Source: CAWKOH01 sp963851245
Lineage (GTDB): Bacteria > Actinomycetota > Acidimicrobiia > Acidimicrobiales > Palsa-688
Length of the DNA stretch: 64,000 nucleotides
Assembly (NCBI GenBank): GCA_963851245.1
Contig: CAWKOH010000007.1
Coordinates: 186,001 to 250,000, forward strand
Reading direction: 5' to 3'
Shown here piece after piece: positions 33,989-50,890 of this stretch (position 1 is the stretch's first letter; every line of letters starts with the position of its first letter). The notes under the pieces were generated by a model, which did no database searches, was not told where the DNA came from, and saw only the letters and a program-made list of their open reading frames with translations. Position numbers and translations under genes: made by a program.

Positions 33989-35518
33989 TCACTTCCTGCG
34001 GGCTCTAGAAGGGGCGAACTCGTGGCTGTAGTCGAGCCGGCGGCCGCCCGAATGAGCGGCTTTGGGTCGGGTCGGAGGGATGGCCGGAGGCTGAGGTGCG
34101 GTCAGGTCGACAGTGGGCTGGCGGGGTCGACTCTTGTCCGGTGGGGGGGTAGCCGCAGCCGAAGCCGACTTCGGAGTTGGCGGTGGGCCGGCATGGCCGC
34201 CGGTGAGGGTGTATCCGTATGCGCGAGCACGGGGCCCCCGGGTGGGTACCCGATTGAGCATCGTTCCCAGCACCGGGGCGTGAACGAGTTCGAGCATCCG
34301 GTAGGCCCGATCCAGATCCGTCCGCGATCCGGAGGTGACCGAAGCCACTAACAGCACCCCGTCGGCCAGCTGGGAGAGGAGGAGGGCGTCTGTCACCGGC
34401 AGCACCGGTGGGCTGTCGATCAGGACCAGGTCGGCGTTCTCGCGCAGCGTGCCGCAAAGTTGCCGCATGCCGTCGACCGCGAGGATCTCGGCCGGGTTAT
34501 CCGGGATCGGCCCAGAAGGGATGACCCGCAGCCGGGGCTCGGCGGGCACCGGGAGCAGGACATCTCCGAGCCCGGCGTCGCCGCTATAGAGAGATGTCAG
34601 CCCGGTGTCGTTGGCGAGCCCGAAGAACTCGTGGACCCTGGGCCGGCGTAGATCGCCGGACAGCACGATGACCCGCCTTCCGGCGCGAGCGAAGCAGACG
34701 GCCAGGTTGGCGACGGCGGTCGTCTTGCCCTCGCCGGGCCCGGCACTCGTCACCGCGACCACCCGGTTGCGTCCGGCCGAGCCGAGGAGCTGAACGGCGG
34801 TTCCCAGCGTCCGGTAGGCCTCGGCCACTCCGGAACCGGCGTCCTCGGCCAGGGCCAGGTGAGTGCCCCGGCGCCGCCAGGGCCTTACGTTGGGGATGAC
34901 CCCGACTACAGGCAGCCCACCGCAGGCATCCTCGGCCACCCGGCGTGACGCGATGTCCTCGTCGAGGTGGTCGGCGAGGAAGGCCAACCCGACACCGGCG
35001 ACAAGGCCGGCCAGGAGGCCGACGATGCCGTCACTGACCAGCGTCCGCACCCGATCGGAGGCGGGCGTGATCGCGGCCTTCACGATGGTCGCTGGGCTGC
35101 CAGCGGCGCTCGTCTGGGCCTGCCGCTGGGCGATGAAGGCGGTGGCGTAGGCGTTGGCAACGGCGGCGGCACGGGCCCCATCCTGGCTATGGGCCGTGAA
35201 GGTCAGTACGTCGGCTTTGGAGGAGGCGGTGACACCGGCCCCGGCGTGGTATCCGAGGGCGGAGATCGCCGCGCTCCGGACGGCATCTCCCCGGGCCATC
35301 TGCAGCTCGTCGGCCAGAGTCCGTTGAGGTGAGCCCGCTGCCGGCGCCGGGATCAGCACGACGGCGCTGGCGGAATAGCTTCGCGTGGTGGCGAAGGACC
35401 AGGCGAGGGCCAGTCCGGCGCCGACGAGGGCCGTCACAGCTATAAGGAACCGCCGCCGGCTCAGGACGTGAACGTAGCCGCGGAGGTGTGACTGGCCAGG
35501 GTGCCCCGACTGTTCCAT
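33989..35518 (-). CDS. Wzz-BY-kinase fusion (CapB/CpsD-type tyrosine autokinase)
   Basis: 509 residues. The N-terminal part is a Wzz-like polysaccharide co-polymerase module with helix RFLIAVTALVGAGLALAWSF and a second helix near residue 165 (GIVGLLAGLVAGVGLAFLAD). The C-terminal part is a BY-kinase: Walker A SAGPGEGKTTAVANLA, Walker A-prime VIVLSGDLRRPR and Walker B LVLIDSPPVL. A Pro-rich tail of about 80 residues follows; it has only three scattered Tyr, not a usual tyrosine cluster. It would regulate polymerisation or export of an exopolysaccharide or capsule. A DivIVA-like gene lies downstream. Confidence 0.88.
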   Translation of the reverse strand: MEQSGHPGQSHLRGYVHVLSRRRFLIAVTALVGAGLALAWSFATTRSYSASAVVLIPAPAAGSPQRTLADELQMARGDAVRSAAISALGYHAGAGVTASSKADVLTFTAHSQDGARAAAVANAYATAFIAQRQAQTSAAGSPATIVKAAITPASDRVRTLVSDGIVGLLAGLVAGVGLAFLADHLDEDIASRRVAEDACGGLPVVGVIPNVRPWRRRGTHLALAEDAGSGVAEAYRTLGTAVQLLGSAGRNRVVAVTSAGPGEGKTTAVANLAVCFARAGRRVIVLSGDLRRPRVHEFFGLANDTGLTSLYSGDAGLGDVLLPVPAEPRLRVIPSGPIPDNPAEILAVDGMRQLCGTLRENADLVLIDSPPVLPVTDALLLSQLADGVLLVASVTSGSRTDLDRAYRMLELVHAPVLGTMLNRVPTRGPRARAYGYTLTGGHAGPPPTPKSASAAATPPPDKSRPRQPTVDLTAPQPPAIPPTRPKAAHSGGRRLDYSHEFAPSRARRK

Positions 35519-35907
35519 TTCTGCCCCGTTCCCCTTCTGAAAGACGCCCCTTGCTGACTCGAGAATGTAGCCGAGCCGGCTCTCTGAGGCACGTTATCGC
35601 GCCTAGCAAATGGCGGCCCTTCCGGAGCCCCGGTTCCCGGTCCGGGGACACGGTCGATCGCCCGAAAATCCGACTGGCAGCCGCCCGCGTCTGTGTTTTT
35701 AGCGCCGAAAACCTTGACCGGACGGGACCCTGTGCCTTACCCTTGCTCGAAACCAAGGCATCTCGGCAAGAACTCTTGCGTTAGCCTGCCCGTCCGCCTA
35801 GACTGGGCCGCGCCGTGGTCTCCCCGTTTGCGTCCCCCGGATGTTTGTCGCGGGTTTGGCGCGTCTTCACGGCGATCTATCAACCCGTTCTCCCCCAGGA
35901 GTAGGCC
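35519..35907 (+). promoter_or_regulatory. rpoB upstream region with promoter
   Basis: A 389-base region without genes. A good sigma-A-type promoter is TTGCGT (35776-35781), 17 bases, TAGACT (35799-35804), about 100 bases before the rpoB start. A weaker TTGACC with a TTACCC -10 lies about 60 bases further up. The rpoB ribosome-binding site CAGGAG is at about 35897. Confidence 0.6.
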
Positions 35908-39484
<3,577 letters not shown>

Positions 39485-39494
39485 ATGTCAACTC

Positions 39495-39580
39495 GCAAGC
39501 AAAGCTTGCTCGTTGAACTGAATCGTGCCGGCTTCGCCGGCGCTCACATTGCCGCCGACCGGCGAAGCCGGATCGGCGGC
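39495..39580 (+). promoter_or_regulatory. Three stem-loops in the rpoB-rpoC spacer
   Basis: Three hairpins in a row: GCAAGC-AAA-GCTTGC (39495-39509), GCCGGC-TTC-GCCGGC (39527-39541), and one with nested arms GCCGCCGA/TCGGCGGC and CCGGC/GCCGG around GAA (39551-39580). The second and third carry 13-base segments that are reverse complements. No U-run is present, so attenuation or RNA processing is possible rather than simple termination. Confidence 0.5.
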
Positions 39581-39607
39581 GGACATTGCCTGCGGGGTGA
39601 TTGCTAA

Positions 39608-43732
<4,125 letters not shown>

Positions 43733-43759
43733 CAGGCCACCTTCCGATCTGAAGGCCTA

Positions 43760-43797
43760 GAGAGGGCCGCCCTTCGGGGCGGTCCTCTCCTCTTTTT
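43760..43797 (+). terminator. Intrinsic terminator of rpoBC
   Basis: A 13-base-pair stem (43760-43772 with 43777-43789, one G-U pair) closed by a TTCG loop and followed by CTCTTTTT. A textbook Rho-independent terminator, 27 bases after rpoC. Confidence 0.9.
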
Positions 43798-43919
43798 ACC
43801 TGTAACGCCAGGCCGGGCTTCGGCGTCGAAGTACAGGCTTCATAACCGGATAAACGGAATTAATTTCTCAATTTCTGGCCAGCTGGGACGGCGAAGGGAC
43901 CCCTGAGCGGCTTTGCGTA

Positions 43920-44813
43920 CTAGACAGCGAGGCTGTGCTCCATGCCCGCATTCTCCTCGTAGATGCTCAGCACGGTGGGGGAGGTGGTGAGGAAGACGAT
44001 CCCGATGCAGGCGATGGCGGCCGCCAGGATCTCGAGCACGAACAGACCCGGTGAGAGACGCACCTGCTCACCCAGGACCGTGTCTCCGATGACGACCGCC
44101 ACCAAAGGCTCGAGCACCCCCACGAATGGCATCGAATAGGCCAGGGGTCCGGCCTGGTAGGCACTCTGGGACACCACCAGAGCAGCGATGCCCACACCGA
44201 TAGCGGCGTACACCTGCCAGGTGACGAAGGCCCGGGCCACGTCGCTGCTCAGCAGGTGAGTCACTGCCTTGGTCAGAACGGACAGCACCCCGAAGGAGAG
44301 CCCTGCCGCCGCGCCGAGGAACATGGCCCGCTTCGGACCTTTCCGGGCCGCACCCAGCGCCACCGCCACGGCCGCAACCGCCCCGACCGGCACGAGTGAA
44401 GCCAGCCAATCGGCGCCCGAGGGCTCCTGGATGCCGCCCCCGGGCGACGCCGCCAGCTCGAAGATGGACACGCCGACCATTACGCAGGCGATCCCGGCCC
44501 ATTCCTGCCGCCCGGCCCGTCGGTGGCGTCGGATGATGCCGAGGGGAATGGCGAACGCCAGCTCCGTGACCACGATCGGCTGGACCAGTGCCACCGGGCC
44601 GTAAGCCAGGGCCACCGCTTGAAGCCCAAAGCCCAGCAGCAGGCAGGCTCCACCGAGCAACCACTGCCGTCGGCGGAGCAGCTCCGCCAACAGGCCGACC
44701 GTCAGGGATTTGTCCTCCGACACCGATTGAGTCGACTCCTGTTGGAAGACCGCGGCGAACGCAAAGCTGATCGCCGCTCCGAGGGCGGCCACGATGGACG
44801 GACCGTATTTCAT
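43920..44813 (-). CDS. DMT-superfamily (EamA-like) transporter
   Basis: 297 residues from ATG at 44813, with about nine or ten hydrophobic helices (GPSIVAALGAAISFAFAAVF, PLGIIRRHRR then GIACVMVGVSIFELAAS, and so on) and the repeat pattern of small DMT carriers (VALAYGPVALVQPIVVTELA; GPLAYSMPFVGVLEPLVAVV). Substrate unknown; DMT proteins export metabolites or take up various solutes. It is convergent with rpoC and divergent from prfC. Confidence 0.8.
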   Translation of the reverse strand: MKYGPSIVAALGAAISFAFAAVFQQESTQSVSEDKSLTVGLLAELLRRRQWLLGGACLLLGFGLQAVALAYGPVALVQPIVVTELAFAIPLGIIRRHRRAGRQEWAGIACVMVGVSIFELAASPGGGIQEPSGADWLASLVPVGAVAAVAVALGAARKGPKRAMFLGAAAGLSFGVLSVLTKAVTHLLSSDVARAFVTWQVYAAIGVGIAALVVSQSAYQAGPLAYSMPFVGVLEPLVAVVIGDTVLGEQVRLSPGLFVLEILAAAIACIGIVFLTTSPTVLSIYEENAGMEHSLAV

Positions 44814-45018
44814 GGTGAACTGGGTGTGGCAGCGTGGCCCCGGGCTCCAGGCTACGCCCGCGGAGCCCGGGGCCGTCTCTTCTTTTGCTATGGATACCCA
44901 TGGGGGATCCCCCGCCGCGCCGGAGGGCCGAACCTGGAGCCTTGATTCAGCTCGCACCGGCACCGGCGGTAGGATGAGAGGTCCCTCGGCTAGCCGCCGT
45001 CACCTCACCCCCCGCTAA

Positions 45019-46623
45019 ATGACCTCGATAACCACTATTCCTGAACGCGCCTCGACGCGGCCCTCGCTCGAAGCGGCGCGCCGGCGGACCTTTGCCATCA
45101 TCAGCCATCCCGACGCCGGCAAGACCACGCTCACAGAGAAGTTCCTGCTGTATGCGGGGGCGGTCCAGGAGGCCGGTGCAGTTAAGGCCCGGGCGGGTCG
45201 ACGCCGGGCCACCTCGGATTGGATGGCTCTCGAACAGGAGCGGGGCATTTCGATCAGCTCCACAGTCCTTCAGTTCGCTTACCGGGGATGCACGGTCAAC
45301 CTGCTGGATACTCCTGGCCACCGCGATTTCTCTGAGGACACCTACCGCGTTTTGACCGCAGCGGACGCTGCCGTGATGGTCCTCGACGTCGCCAAGGGCA
45401 TCGAGCCGCAGACATTGAAGCTGTTCGAGGTCTGCCACGCCCGTCGCCTCCCGGTCATCACGTTCCTCAACAAGTGCGACCGTCCCGGTCGCTCCCCCCT
45501 GGAATTACTCGACCAGATCGAAGAGCAGATCGGCTTGGTGGCGACCCCGGTCACGTGGCCGGTCGGCGAGCCCGGCGCGTTCCACGGCGTCATCGACCGC
45601 CGCGACGGTGGCTTCGTCGGTTTCACCAGGACCGGACGGGGGGGCGCGGCCGAAGCCGAGGAGTTTCGTCTGGACCCGGATCAGGCCTACGGCTCCTTGG
45701 GTGCGGACTGGGGGCAGGCCGTAGAGGAGGTCGCCCTTCTGGACGAGGTCGGGGCCCGGTTGGATGTCGGCAGCTTTCTGGCCGGGCGCACCAGCCCTTT
45801 GTTCGTAGGCTCGGCATTGACGAACTTCGGGGTCCGTCATCTCCTCGACGCCGTCATCGATCTGGCTCCCGGGCCGTCTCCGTTCGAAGATGCGAGCGGT
45901 GCGCCGAGAGACCTGGACTCGCCGTTTTCAGGCTTCGTGTTCAAGGTCCAGGCCAATATGAACCCGGCGCACCGGGATCACGTGGCCTTCGTCAGAGTCT
46001 GCTCGGGTCATTTCGAGCGGGGCATGATCCTGACCCATGGGCCCACGGGCAAGCCCTTTGCGACCAAGTACGCCGCCTCTGTGTTCGGATCGGAGCGCGA
46101 AACGATCGACGAGGCTTGGCCGGGCGATGTGATAGGTCTGGTGAACGCCAGCGGCTTGAGGGTCGGTGACACCCTCTACGAAGTATCGGAGGTGGTCTAC
46201 CCTGCGATCCCGGCGTTCCCGCCGGAGTTGATAGCCACCGCCCACCCAAGAGACCTGTCCCGATCCAAGCAGTTCAAGAGGGGCCTGTCTCAGCTCGAGC
46301 AGGAGGGTGTGGTTCAGATTCTGCGGCGGAGCGGGGATGACCCCACTCCTGTCCTGGCTGCGGTGGGAGCGATGCAGTTCGATGTGCTGAGCCACCGGAT
46401 GGAGCACGAATTCGGGGCTGCGGTCTCTCTGACCGGTCCTCACGAGCGGACGGTGCGTCGAACCGACGCGGCCACCGCGGCCGAGCTGTCGAAGCTGAGC
46501 GGGGTCGAGGTGCTGCACCGGGGCGACGGCGCCTTGCTGGCCGTCTTCCAGAGCCCCTTCTGGCTGGCCCGGGTGGCGGCGGACCACCCTGACTGGACGC
46601 TTGAACAGATAGTCACAACCTGA
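45019..46623 (+). CDS. prfC: Peptide chain release factor 3
   Basis: 534 residues, a translational GTPase. G1 is ISHPDAGKTTLTEKFL, G3 is LDTPGHRDF and G4 is FLNKCDR (Cys instead of the usual Leu). It has RF3-specific segments (SDWMALEQERGISISSTVLQ) and a C-terminal domain ending DWTLEQIVTT. RF3 recycles RF1/RF2 after peptide release. It is followed by a small SRPBCC gene. Confidence 0.94.
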   Translation: MTSITTIPERASTRPSLEAARRRTFAIISHPDAGKTTLTEKFLLYAGAVQEAGAVKARAGRRRATSDWMALEQERGISISSTVLQFAYRGCTVNLLDTPGHRDFSEDTYRVLTAADAAVMVLDVAKGIEPQTLKLFEVCHARRLPVITFLNKCDRPGRSPLELLDQIEEQIGLVATPVTWPVGEPGAFHGVIDRRDGGFVGFTRTGRGGAAEAEEFRLDPDQAYGSLGADWGQAVEEVALLDEVGARLDVGSFLAGRTSPLFVGSALTNFGVRHLLDAVIDLAPGPSPFEDASGAPRDLDSPFSGFVFKVQANMNPAHRDHVAFVRVCSGHFERGMILTHGPTGKPFATKYAASVFGSERETIDEAWPGDVIGLVNASGLRVGDTLYEVSEVVYPAIPAFPPELIATAHPRDLSRSKQFKRGLSQLEQEGVVQILRRSGDDPTPVLAAVGAMQFDVLSHRMEHEFGAAVSLTGPHERTVRRTDAATAAELSKLSGVEVLHRGDGALLAVFQSPFWLARVAADHPDWTLEQIVTT

Positions 46624-46658
46624 GCACCAGTCGTGAGCCGGCGTCTACTCTTCCCGCC

Positions 46659-47138
46659 ATGTCAGACAACCAGGACGTGGTCACGGTAGAGAGGCTCATT
46701 CCGGCTTCGCCGCAGGCGATCTTCGATCTTCTGGCCGATCCGAGCCGGCACCGGGAGATCGACGGTTCCGGGGCCGTCCGAGACCCCCGTGGCGCGGTGG
46801 ATCGCCTCCAGCTGGGCAGCAGTTTCGGAATGTCGATGAAGATGGGCGTCCCCTACGCCATGGAAAGCCGGGTGATCGAGTTCGACGAACCGAAGCTGAT
46901 CGCCTGGCAGACAACTGGCCCCACTCGCTTTGGCCGTCACGTGGGCGGGCGGGTATGGCGCTACGAGCTCGAGGAGGTCGACGGGGCTACGAAGGTGCGC
47001 GAGACGTGGGACATCTCCCAGGAGTCGGCCTTCACCAAGCCCATCGTGCGCTTCGCCCGCTCCAAGACGGAGCAGAACATGACCGCCACGCTGGAGCGCA
47101 TCGAGCAGAAGGTCACCGAGTCAGGTGGCGGCGTGTAA
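46659..47138 (+). CDS. SRPBCC-family (polyketide cyclase/START-like) protein
   Basis: 159 residues with a helix-grip fold pattern: VERLIPASPQAIFDLLADPS at the N terminus, a central strand series (IEFDEPKLIAWQTTGPTRFG), and a C-terminal helix (TLERIEQKVTE). Proteins of this fold bind lipids or hydrophobic ligands; the ligand is unknown. It is same-strand with prfC, 35 bases downstream, and converges with the methyltransferase. Confidence 0.8.
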   Translation: MSDNQDVVTVERLIPASPQAIFDLLADPSRHREIDGSGAVRDPRGAVDRLQLGSSFGMSMKMGVPYAMESRVIEFDEPKLIAWQTTGPTRFGRHVGGRVWRYELEEVDGATKVRETWDISQESAFTKPIVRFARSKTEQNMTATLERIEQKVTESGGGV

Positions 47139-47153
47139 CAGGGTCCTGTCCAA

Positions 47154-47816
47154 TTATTCGACCATAGCCAGGGTGAAGCCGTCGTAGCCCTTGGCCCCCA
47201 CCGTCTGGATCGTGGTGGCCGTGACCTCCGTCAGAGTGGCCAATAGGTCATTGAGCCGGCGCACCCCCTCTACTGCGGCGTCCCGCCCGCTGTCATCGAG
47301 CACGGCCCCGTTACGTATCACGTTGTCGACGATGATCACGCCACCGGGCCGGGTCAGCTTGACTCCCCATCTGAAGTACTCGGGGATGTTGGCCTTGTCG
47401 GCGTCTATGAACACCAGGTCGAATGGTCCGACCTCTTCCTCCGCCAGCTTCGGCAGAGAGTCGAGGGCGGCCCCGATCCGGACCTCGGCCACGCCATCCA
47501 CCCCGGCCCGGGCCAGGTTGGCCCGGGCTACTTCGGCATGGCGGGGGTCTATCTCGAGGCTGATGATGCGTCCGCCCACCGGCAGGGCCCGCGCCATCCA
47601 GATCGTGCTGTAGCCGCCGAGAGTGCCGACTTCGAGGATCCGCTCGGCTCCGAGCATGCGGGTGATCAGGTGGAGAAGCTTGCCCTGGGCGGCCGATACC
47701 GCGATAGGAGGCATGCCTGCCGCCGCCGTGGAGCTAAGGGCGGCGTCAAGCGCCGAGTCGGGTTTCACGACCAACCCGCTTATGTAGTCGTCGACGGCAT
47801 TCCAGGTATCGGACAT
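47154..47816 (-). CDS. SAM-dependent O-methyltransferase (family 3, catechol-type)
   Basis: 220 residues from ATG at 47816. The SAM motif is AERILEVGTLGGYSTIWMAR, with the acidic residue at IISLEIDPRHAEVARANL and the metal/substrate loop FDLVFIDADKANIPEYFRWG. Such enzymes methylate a catechol hydroxyl using a divalent metal. It is divergent from the box operon, so it might act on aromatic catabolites, but that link is only by position. Confidence 0.88.
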   Translation of the reverse strand: MSDTWNAVDDYISGLVVKPDSALDAALSSTAAAGMPPIAVSAAQGKLLHLITRMLGAERILEVGTLGGYSTIWMARALPVGGRIISLEIDPRHAEVARANLARAGVDGVAEVRIGAALDSLPKLAEEEVGPFDLVFIDADKANIPEYFRWGVKLTRPGGVIIVDNVIRNGAVLDDSGRDAAVEGVRRLNDLLATLTEVTATTIQTVGAKGYDGFTLAMVE

Positions 47817-47884
47817 GTGGTTCACGCTACGCCGCCGCGCCCCCTGCGGCCAGCGTCCGCCGGAACCAAACACTCGACATCTTC

Positions 47885-47919
47885 TTTGCAGTCCGTGACG
47901 ACTGTGTAAAATGTGGCGG
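47885..47919 (+). promoter_or_regulatory. Promoter of the box operon with overlapping dyad, leaderless start
   Basis: TTTGCA (47885-47890), 16 bases, then TAAAAT (47907-47912), followed by GTG at 47919 seven bases after the -10, so the mRNA may begin at the start codon. The inverted repeat CAGTC-N6-GACTG (47889-47904) lies inside the promoter. Confidence 0.5.
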
Positions 47920-49319
47920 TGGAGCTTGACGAGCGGATTCCGAACAACGTCAATCTCTCCGAGGACCGCCGTCTGCAACGAGCCCTGGAGGGGTGGCAGC
48001 CCCGGTTCCTCGATTGGTGGCAAGAGGCCGGACCGATCTCGTACCAGGACCGGGACATCTACCTGCGCACGGCGGTTTCCGTGGGGCAGGAGGGTTGGGC
48101 CCATTTCGATTACGTCAAGATGCCCGACTACCGGTGGGGGATCTTCGTGGCCGAGGCCGAGCCCGGGCGAACGGTGAGCTTCGGGGATCGTATGGGGCAA
48201 CCGGTGTGGCAGGAGGTACCAGGCGAGATGCGAGCGGATCTACGCCGCCTCATCGTCGTGCAAGGTGATACCGAACCGGCGTCGGTCGAACAGCAACGTC
48301 ACCTGTGCGGCACCGCCCCGAGCCTCTATGACCTGCGCAACCTGTTCCAGGTGAACGTCGAGGAGGGCCGGCACCTTTGGGCGATGGTCTACCTGCTTCA
48401 CCGTTTCTTCGGCCGGGACGGACGAGAAGAGGCCGACGAACTTCTCGTCCGCCATTCCGGTGACGTCGACAAACCCCGCATCCTGGGGGCCTTCAACGAG
48501 CCGACGCCTGACTGGTTGAGCTTCTTCATGTTCACCTACTTCACCGACCGCGACGGGAAGTTCCAGCTGGCGTCGCTTGCCGAGAGCGGTTTCGACCCGC
48601 TCGCCCGCACCTGCCAGTTCATGTTGAAAGAGGAGGCCCATCACATGTTCGTCGGTGCAGGCGGAGTAGGCCGCGTGGTGCAGCGCACGGCCGAGCTCAT
48701 GCGCGAACACGACACCGACGACGTGGCTCCCTTCGGGGGTATCAACATCGAGACTCTGCAGCGCTACGTCAACCTTCATTACAGCGTGTCGCTGGACCTC
48801 TTCGGAGCCGAGACCTCGACCAACGCCGCCAACTACTTCGCCGCCGGACTCAAGGGTCGCTACCGCGAGGGCAGCCGATCCGACGACCACCGCCTGCACC
48901 ACTCGTCAGTCAATGTGCCCGTGGTCGAGGCCGGCGCCGCGAGGGAGCGATCGGTGCCGGCCCTTTCCGCGCTCAACAACACTCTTAGGAACGACTACAT
49001 AGAGGACTGTCAGAACGGCGTTGACCGTTGGAACCGCACGTTGGCGCCGGTGGGAGTCACTTTGCGCCTGCCCCACGTCGGGTTTCACCGCGCCGTGGGC
49101 GTCTTCTCCGGCCACGAGCTCACTCCCGAGGGCTTCCCCATCACGGCCGAGGAATGGTCGGCCGGGCACGACCGTTGGCTGCCAAACGACGAGGACCGGG
49201 CGCACGTGGCCGCGCTCATGGGTCCCGTGACCGAAGCCGGCCGGGTGGCGGGGTGGCTGGCGCCGCCCGCCAACGGCATACACGCCAAGCCGGCGGACTT
49301 CGAATACGTCCGGCTCTGA
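47919..49319 (+). CDS. boxB: Benzoyl-CoA 2,3-epoxidase subunit BoxB
   Basis: 466 residues from GTG at 47919 (MELDERIPNNVNLSEDRRLQ), a typical BoxB start. Candidate diiron ligands are in VVQGDTEPASVEQQ, LFQVNVEEGRHLWAM (ExxH) and FMLKEEAHHMFVG (ExxH), matching the class I diiron pattern of BoxB. It would epoxidise the ring of benzoyl-CoA, with a reductase partner (BoxA) not seen in this window. It overlaps the next ligase gene as TGATG. The start is chosen over 47913 because the -10 ends at 47912. Confidence 0.92.
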   Translation: MELDERIPNNVNLSEDRRLQRALEGWQPRFLDWWQEAGPISYQDRDIYLRTAVSVGQEGWAHFDYVKMPDYRWGIFVAEAEPGRTVSFGDRMGQPVWQEVPGEMRADLRRLIVVQGDTEPASVEQQRHLCGTAPSLYDLRNLFQVNVEEGRHLWAMVYLLHRFFGRDGREEADELLVRHSGDVDKPRILGAFNEPTPDWLSFFMFTYFTDRDGKFQLASLAESGFDPLARTCQFMLKEEAHHMFVGAGGVGRVVQRTAELMREHDTDDVAPFGGINIETLQRYVNLHYSVSLDLFGAETSTNAANYFAAGLKGRYREGSRSDDHRLHHSSVNVPVVEAGAARERSVPALSALNNTLRNDYIEDCQNGVDRWNRTLAPVGVTLRLPHVGFHRAVGVFSGHELTPEGFPITAEEWSAGHDRWLPNDEDRAHVAALMGPVTEAGRVAGWLAPPANGIHAKPADFEYVRL

Positions 49320-50890
49320 TGCCTGACCCGTTCAACGCCGCGGTCTGGCTCGTCGACAGGCACGTGGCAGCCGGGCGGGGAGAGCGGGTCGCCTTCCTTT
49401 GCGAGGATCGGTCCCTCACCTACCGGGCCCTGCAGGAGGCTACCTGGGCGGCCGCCAACGGGCTGAAATCGGTCGGAATAGAGGCAGGCGACCGCGTCGT
49501 CATGCTGGTTGCCGACGAGGAGGCGTTCCCCGCCGCCTTCCTGGGCGGCCTCCGCGTGGGTGCCATTCCGATCCCGGTTTCGACCATGCTTCGCCCGCCC
49601 GAGGTGGCCGCTCTGGCCGCGGATTCGGAGGCGAAGGCCATCGTGGTGTCGGAGCGCTATGCGGGCTTCCTTCCTGAAGTGGCGGCGGCCGCGCCCAGTT
49701 TGCGAGCCGCTATCGTGATCGGCTCGGCCACGACGACCGTTTCACCCTATGTGGAGCTTTACGCCTGGGCGGACTTCGCCGACGCCACGGAGCCGGCGCC
49801 GCCCTCGACGGCCGCCGATACAGCCGGTTTCTGGCTTTACACATCGGGAACGACCGGGCTGCCCAAGGGGGCCATCCACCGCCACGGTGACATCAAGTTC
49901 GTGGCCGAAACCTACGGCCGCAGCGTGCTAGGGATAGGGCCCGACGATTCGTGTTACTCGGTCGCCAAACTGTTCTTCGCGTTCGGGCTTGGCAACTCTC
50001 TGATCTTCCCTTTGTCGGTCGGCGGTCGCGCCGTCATAGATCCGAACCCGCCGAACCCGGCCCGGGCAGGGGAGTTGCTGAGCCTCCACCGGCCGACCCT
50101 TTTCTTCGCTCCTCCCGGCTTTTGCGCCGCCATGGTGGACGCCGGCCTGCCGGCCTACGTCCTCTCGTCGGTGCGGTGCACAGTCACCGCCGGCGAGAGT
50201 CTGCCCCCGGAGGTGATGCGGCGTTTCACCGACCGGTTCGGAACCGAGATGCTGGACGGCATCGGCTCGACCGAGGCGCTCCACATCTTCTGCTCCAACC
50301 ACCCCGGTCAGGTCAGGGCCGGCACCTCCGGCCGGCCCGTGTCCGGATACTCGCTGCAGCTGCGCGCCGAGGACGGAGCTGTGATCGAAGAGCCAGACCA
50401 GCCGGGGGCCTTGTGGGTGCGGGGTGCGTCGGTGGCGGCCGGGTACTGGCGCCGCCCGGACGTGACCGCCGCCACCTTCGTCAACGGTTGGCTGCGAACG
50501 GGCGACTTCTATTCGCGCTCGGCAGACGGCTACTGGCGCTTCGTCGGGCGCAACAGCGACATGATCAAAGCTGGCGGCATCTGGGTCTCACCCGCAGAGG
50601 TGGAGAGCGTGCTCATCGAGCCTGACGACGTACTGGAGGCAGCCGTCGTAGGCGGGCGGGACTCGGGCGGCCTCGAGGTGGTGGTGGCCTTCGTCGTGCC
50701 CCGGGCCGGCCGCACCATCGACGTCGCGGCCGTAGCCTCGCATTGTCGGGCCCGGATGGCGGGGTTCAAGCGACCCCGGCAGATCATCGTGGTCGACGGC
50801 CTGCCCAAGACGGCCACGGGCAAGATCCAGCGATTCGCCTTGCGAGAGCAGGTCGGAGCCGGCGCCGTCCCCGCTGAAACTGGCCGTTGA
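49319..50890 (+). CDS. Benzoate-CoA ligase-like AMP-forming enzyme
   Basis: 523 residues starting MPDPFNAAVWLVDRHVAAGR. The P-loop is FWLYTSGTTGLPKGAIHRHG, with LDGIGSTEALHIFCSN, LRTGDFYSRSADGYWRFVGR, then NSDMIKAGGIWVSPAEVE and the catalytic Lys motif LPKTATGKIQRFALREQ. The close match to the benzoate-CoA ligase layout and its coupling to boxB make an aromatic acid the likely substrate. It would feed benzoyl-CoA to BoxB. Confidence 0.9.
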   Translation: MPDPFNAAVWLVDRHVAAGRGERVAFLCEDRSLTYRALQEATWAAANGLKSVGIEAGDRVVMLVADEEAFPAAFLGGLRVGAIPIPVSTMLRPPEVAALAADSEAKAIVVSERYAGFLPEVAAAAPSLRAAIVIGSATTTVSPYVELYAWADFADATEPAPPSTAADTAGFWLYTSGTTGLPKGAIHRHGDIKFVAETYGRSVLGIGPDDSCYSVAKLFFAFGLGNSLIFPLSVGGRAVIDPNPPNPARAGELLSLHRPTLFFAPPGFCAAMVDAGLPAYVLSSVRCTVTAGESLPPEVMRRFTDRFGTEMLDGIGSTEALHIFCSNHPGQVRAGTSGRPVSGYSLQLRAEDGAVIEEPDQPGALWVRGASVAAGYWRRPDVTAATFVNGWLRTGDFYSRSADGYWRFVGRNSDMIKAGGIWVSPAEVESVLIEPDDVLEAAVVGGRDSGGLEVVVAFVVPRAGRTIDVAAVASHCRARMAGFKRPRQIIVVDGLPKTATGKIQRFALREQVGAGAVPAETGR

